Of a DNA stretch of 48,198 bases, positions 47,807 to 48,198 are shown one piece after another; the first letter of the stretch is position 1, and every line of letters begins with the position of its first letter. A program made the translations under genes and the position numbers. The notes beneath the pieces are model-generated. The model saw only the letters and a list, made by a program, of their open reading frames with translations, was not told the origin of the DNA and ran no database searches. The stretch is from Actinomadura oligospora ATCC 43269. GTDB taxonomy: Bacteria > Actinomycetota > Actinomycetes > Streptosporangiales > Streptosporangiaceae. Location: positions 339,730-387,927 of the forward strand of contig NZ_JADG01000013.1 in assembly GCF_000518265.1 (NCBI RefSeq), read 5' to 3'.

Positions 47807-48198
47807 GTGCTGACCGCGTTCGCTCGGGCCTTCAGAACGCCCGATCTGCGTAAGAAGCTGTTCTTCACGCTTCTGATGATCGTGGTGTTCCGGATCGGCC
47901 AGAATCTGCCGACTCCGAACGTGAACGTGGAGGTGCTCAAGCAGACGGCCGACGCGGCCAAGAAGTCCAACCAGCTCTACGGTCTGGTGGATCTGTTCTC
48001 CGGCGGCGCGTTGCTGAAGCTGTCGGTGTTCGCGCTGGGCATCATGCCCTACATCACCGCGTCGATCATTCTGCAGTTGTTGACGGTGGTGATTCCCCGG
48101 CTGGAGGCCCTGAAGAAGGAGGGCCAGGCGGGGACGACGAAGATCACGCAGTACACGCGGTACCTGACGGTGGGTCTGGCGATCCTGCAGGGCACCGG
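47807..48198 (+). CDS. secY: preprotein translocase subunit SecY (5' part, cut by the window edge)
   Basis: About 130 codons are visible and the gene runs off the window. GTG at 47807 is preferred over ATG at 47804: AGGAGG ends at 47802, leaving four bases before the GTG but only one before the ATG, and MLTAFARAFRTPDLRKK is the usual actinobacterial beginning. First transmembrane segment at about 18-34 (FFTLLMIVVFRIGQNLP); then the plug region FSGGALLKLSVFALGIMPYITASIILQLLTVVIPRLEALKKEGQAG in parts. SecY forms the protein channel with SecE (encoded at 3545) and SecG. Confidence 0.96.
   Translation, partial: MLTAFARAFRTPDLRKKLFFTLLMIVVFRIGQNLPTPNVNVEVLKQTADAAKKSNQLYGLVDLFSGGALLKLSVFALGIMPYITASIILQLLTVVIPRLEALKKEGQAGTTKITQYTRYLTVGLAILQGT

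Overview
The window is a high-GC actinobacterial chromosome segment carrying the core transcription and translation gene cluster: secE-nusG, rplKA, rplJL, rpoBC, rpsLG-fusA-tuf, the S10 and spc operons, and the start of secY. Codons end mostly in G or C, many starts are GTG or TTG, S14 is the zinc-binding type, and a tRNA-Trp sits just before secE. The left flank (adenosine deaminase-like gene, AspC aminotransferase, tRNA-Trp, secE) matches the order I recall from Streptomyces. A complete Mce transport operon and a tail-anchored Pro/Gln-rich protein within the cluster suggest Streptosporangiales, possibly a Thermomonosporaceae such as Actinomadura. That assignment is inference.

Layout. 1-538: GC-rich non-coding DNA with a two-unit tandem repeat array and no recognisable gene. 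539-3127: add-like and aspC, both minus strand. 3370-9218: trpT, secE, nusG, rplK, rplA, two paralogous lipoproteins, then a structured rplJ leader with an attenuator. 9219-10279: rplJ and rplL, closed by a strong terminator. 10881-22951: an 11-gene Mce operon (MceG-type ATPase, two YrbE permeases, six Mce proteins of which the fifth is a lipoprotein, two Mce-associated membrane proteins). 23372-30922: rpoB and rpoC behind their own promoter, both with TTG starts. 31261-32970: the tail-anchored protein with recurring threonine motifs. 33240-37875: rpsL, rpsG, fusA, tuf. 37987-43249: S10 operon. 43407-47617: spc operon. 47807 to the end: 5' part of secY.

How the genes work together. The plus-strand housekeeping genes supply the elongating RNA polymerase, NusG, roughly half of the ribosomal proteins, two elongation factors, and SecE/SecY of the membrane translocon. 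The Mce operon encodes an envelope lipid importer. It lies between rplL and rpoB, where Mycobacterium tuberculosis keeps only the orphan Mce ATPase gene mkl (mceG). The two lipoproteins upstream may also be lipid carriers, so envelope lipid traffic is interleaved with ribosome genes here.

Most attractive leads: the intact Mce operon at the mkl position; a perfect 17-bp inverted repeat that overlaps the rplJ promoter and the conserved 5' end of the L10 leader; the tail-anchored protein with repeated Thr-hydrophobic motifs; an RpoB rifampicin pocket with Asn at the E. coli S531 position; and a set of hairpins in ribosomal-protein gaps that may be autoregulatory. Promoters, terminators and RNA structures were read by eye and not folded by computer.
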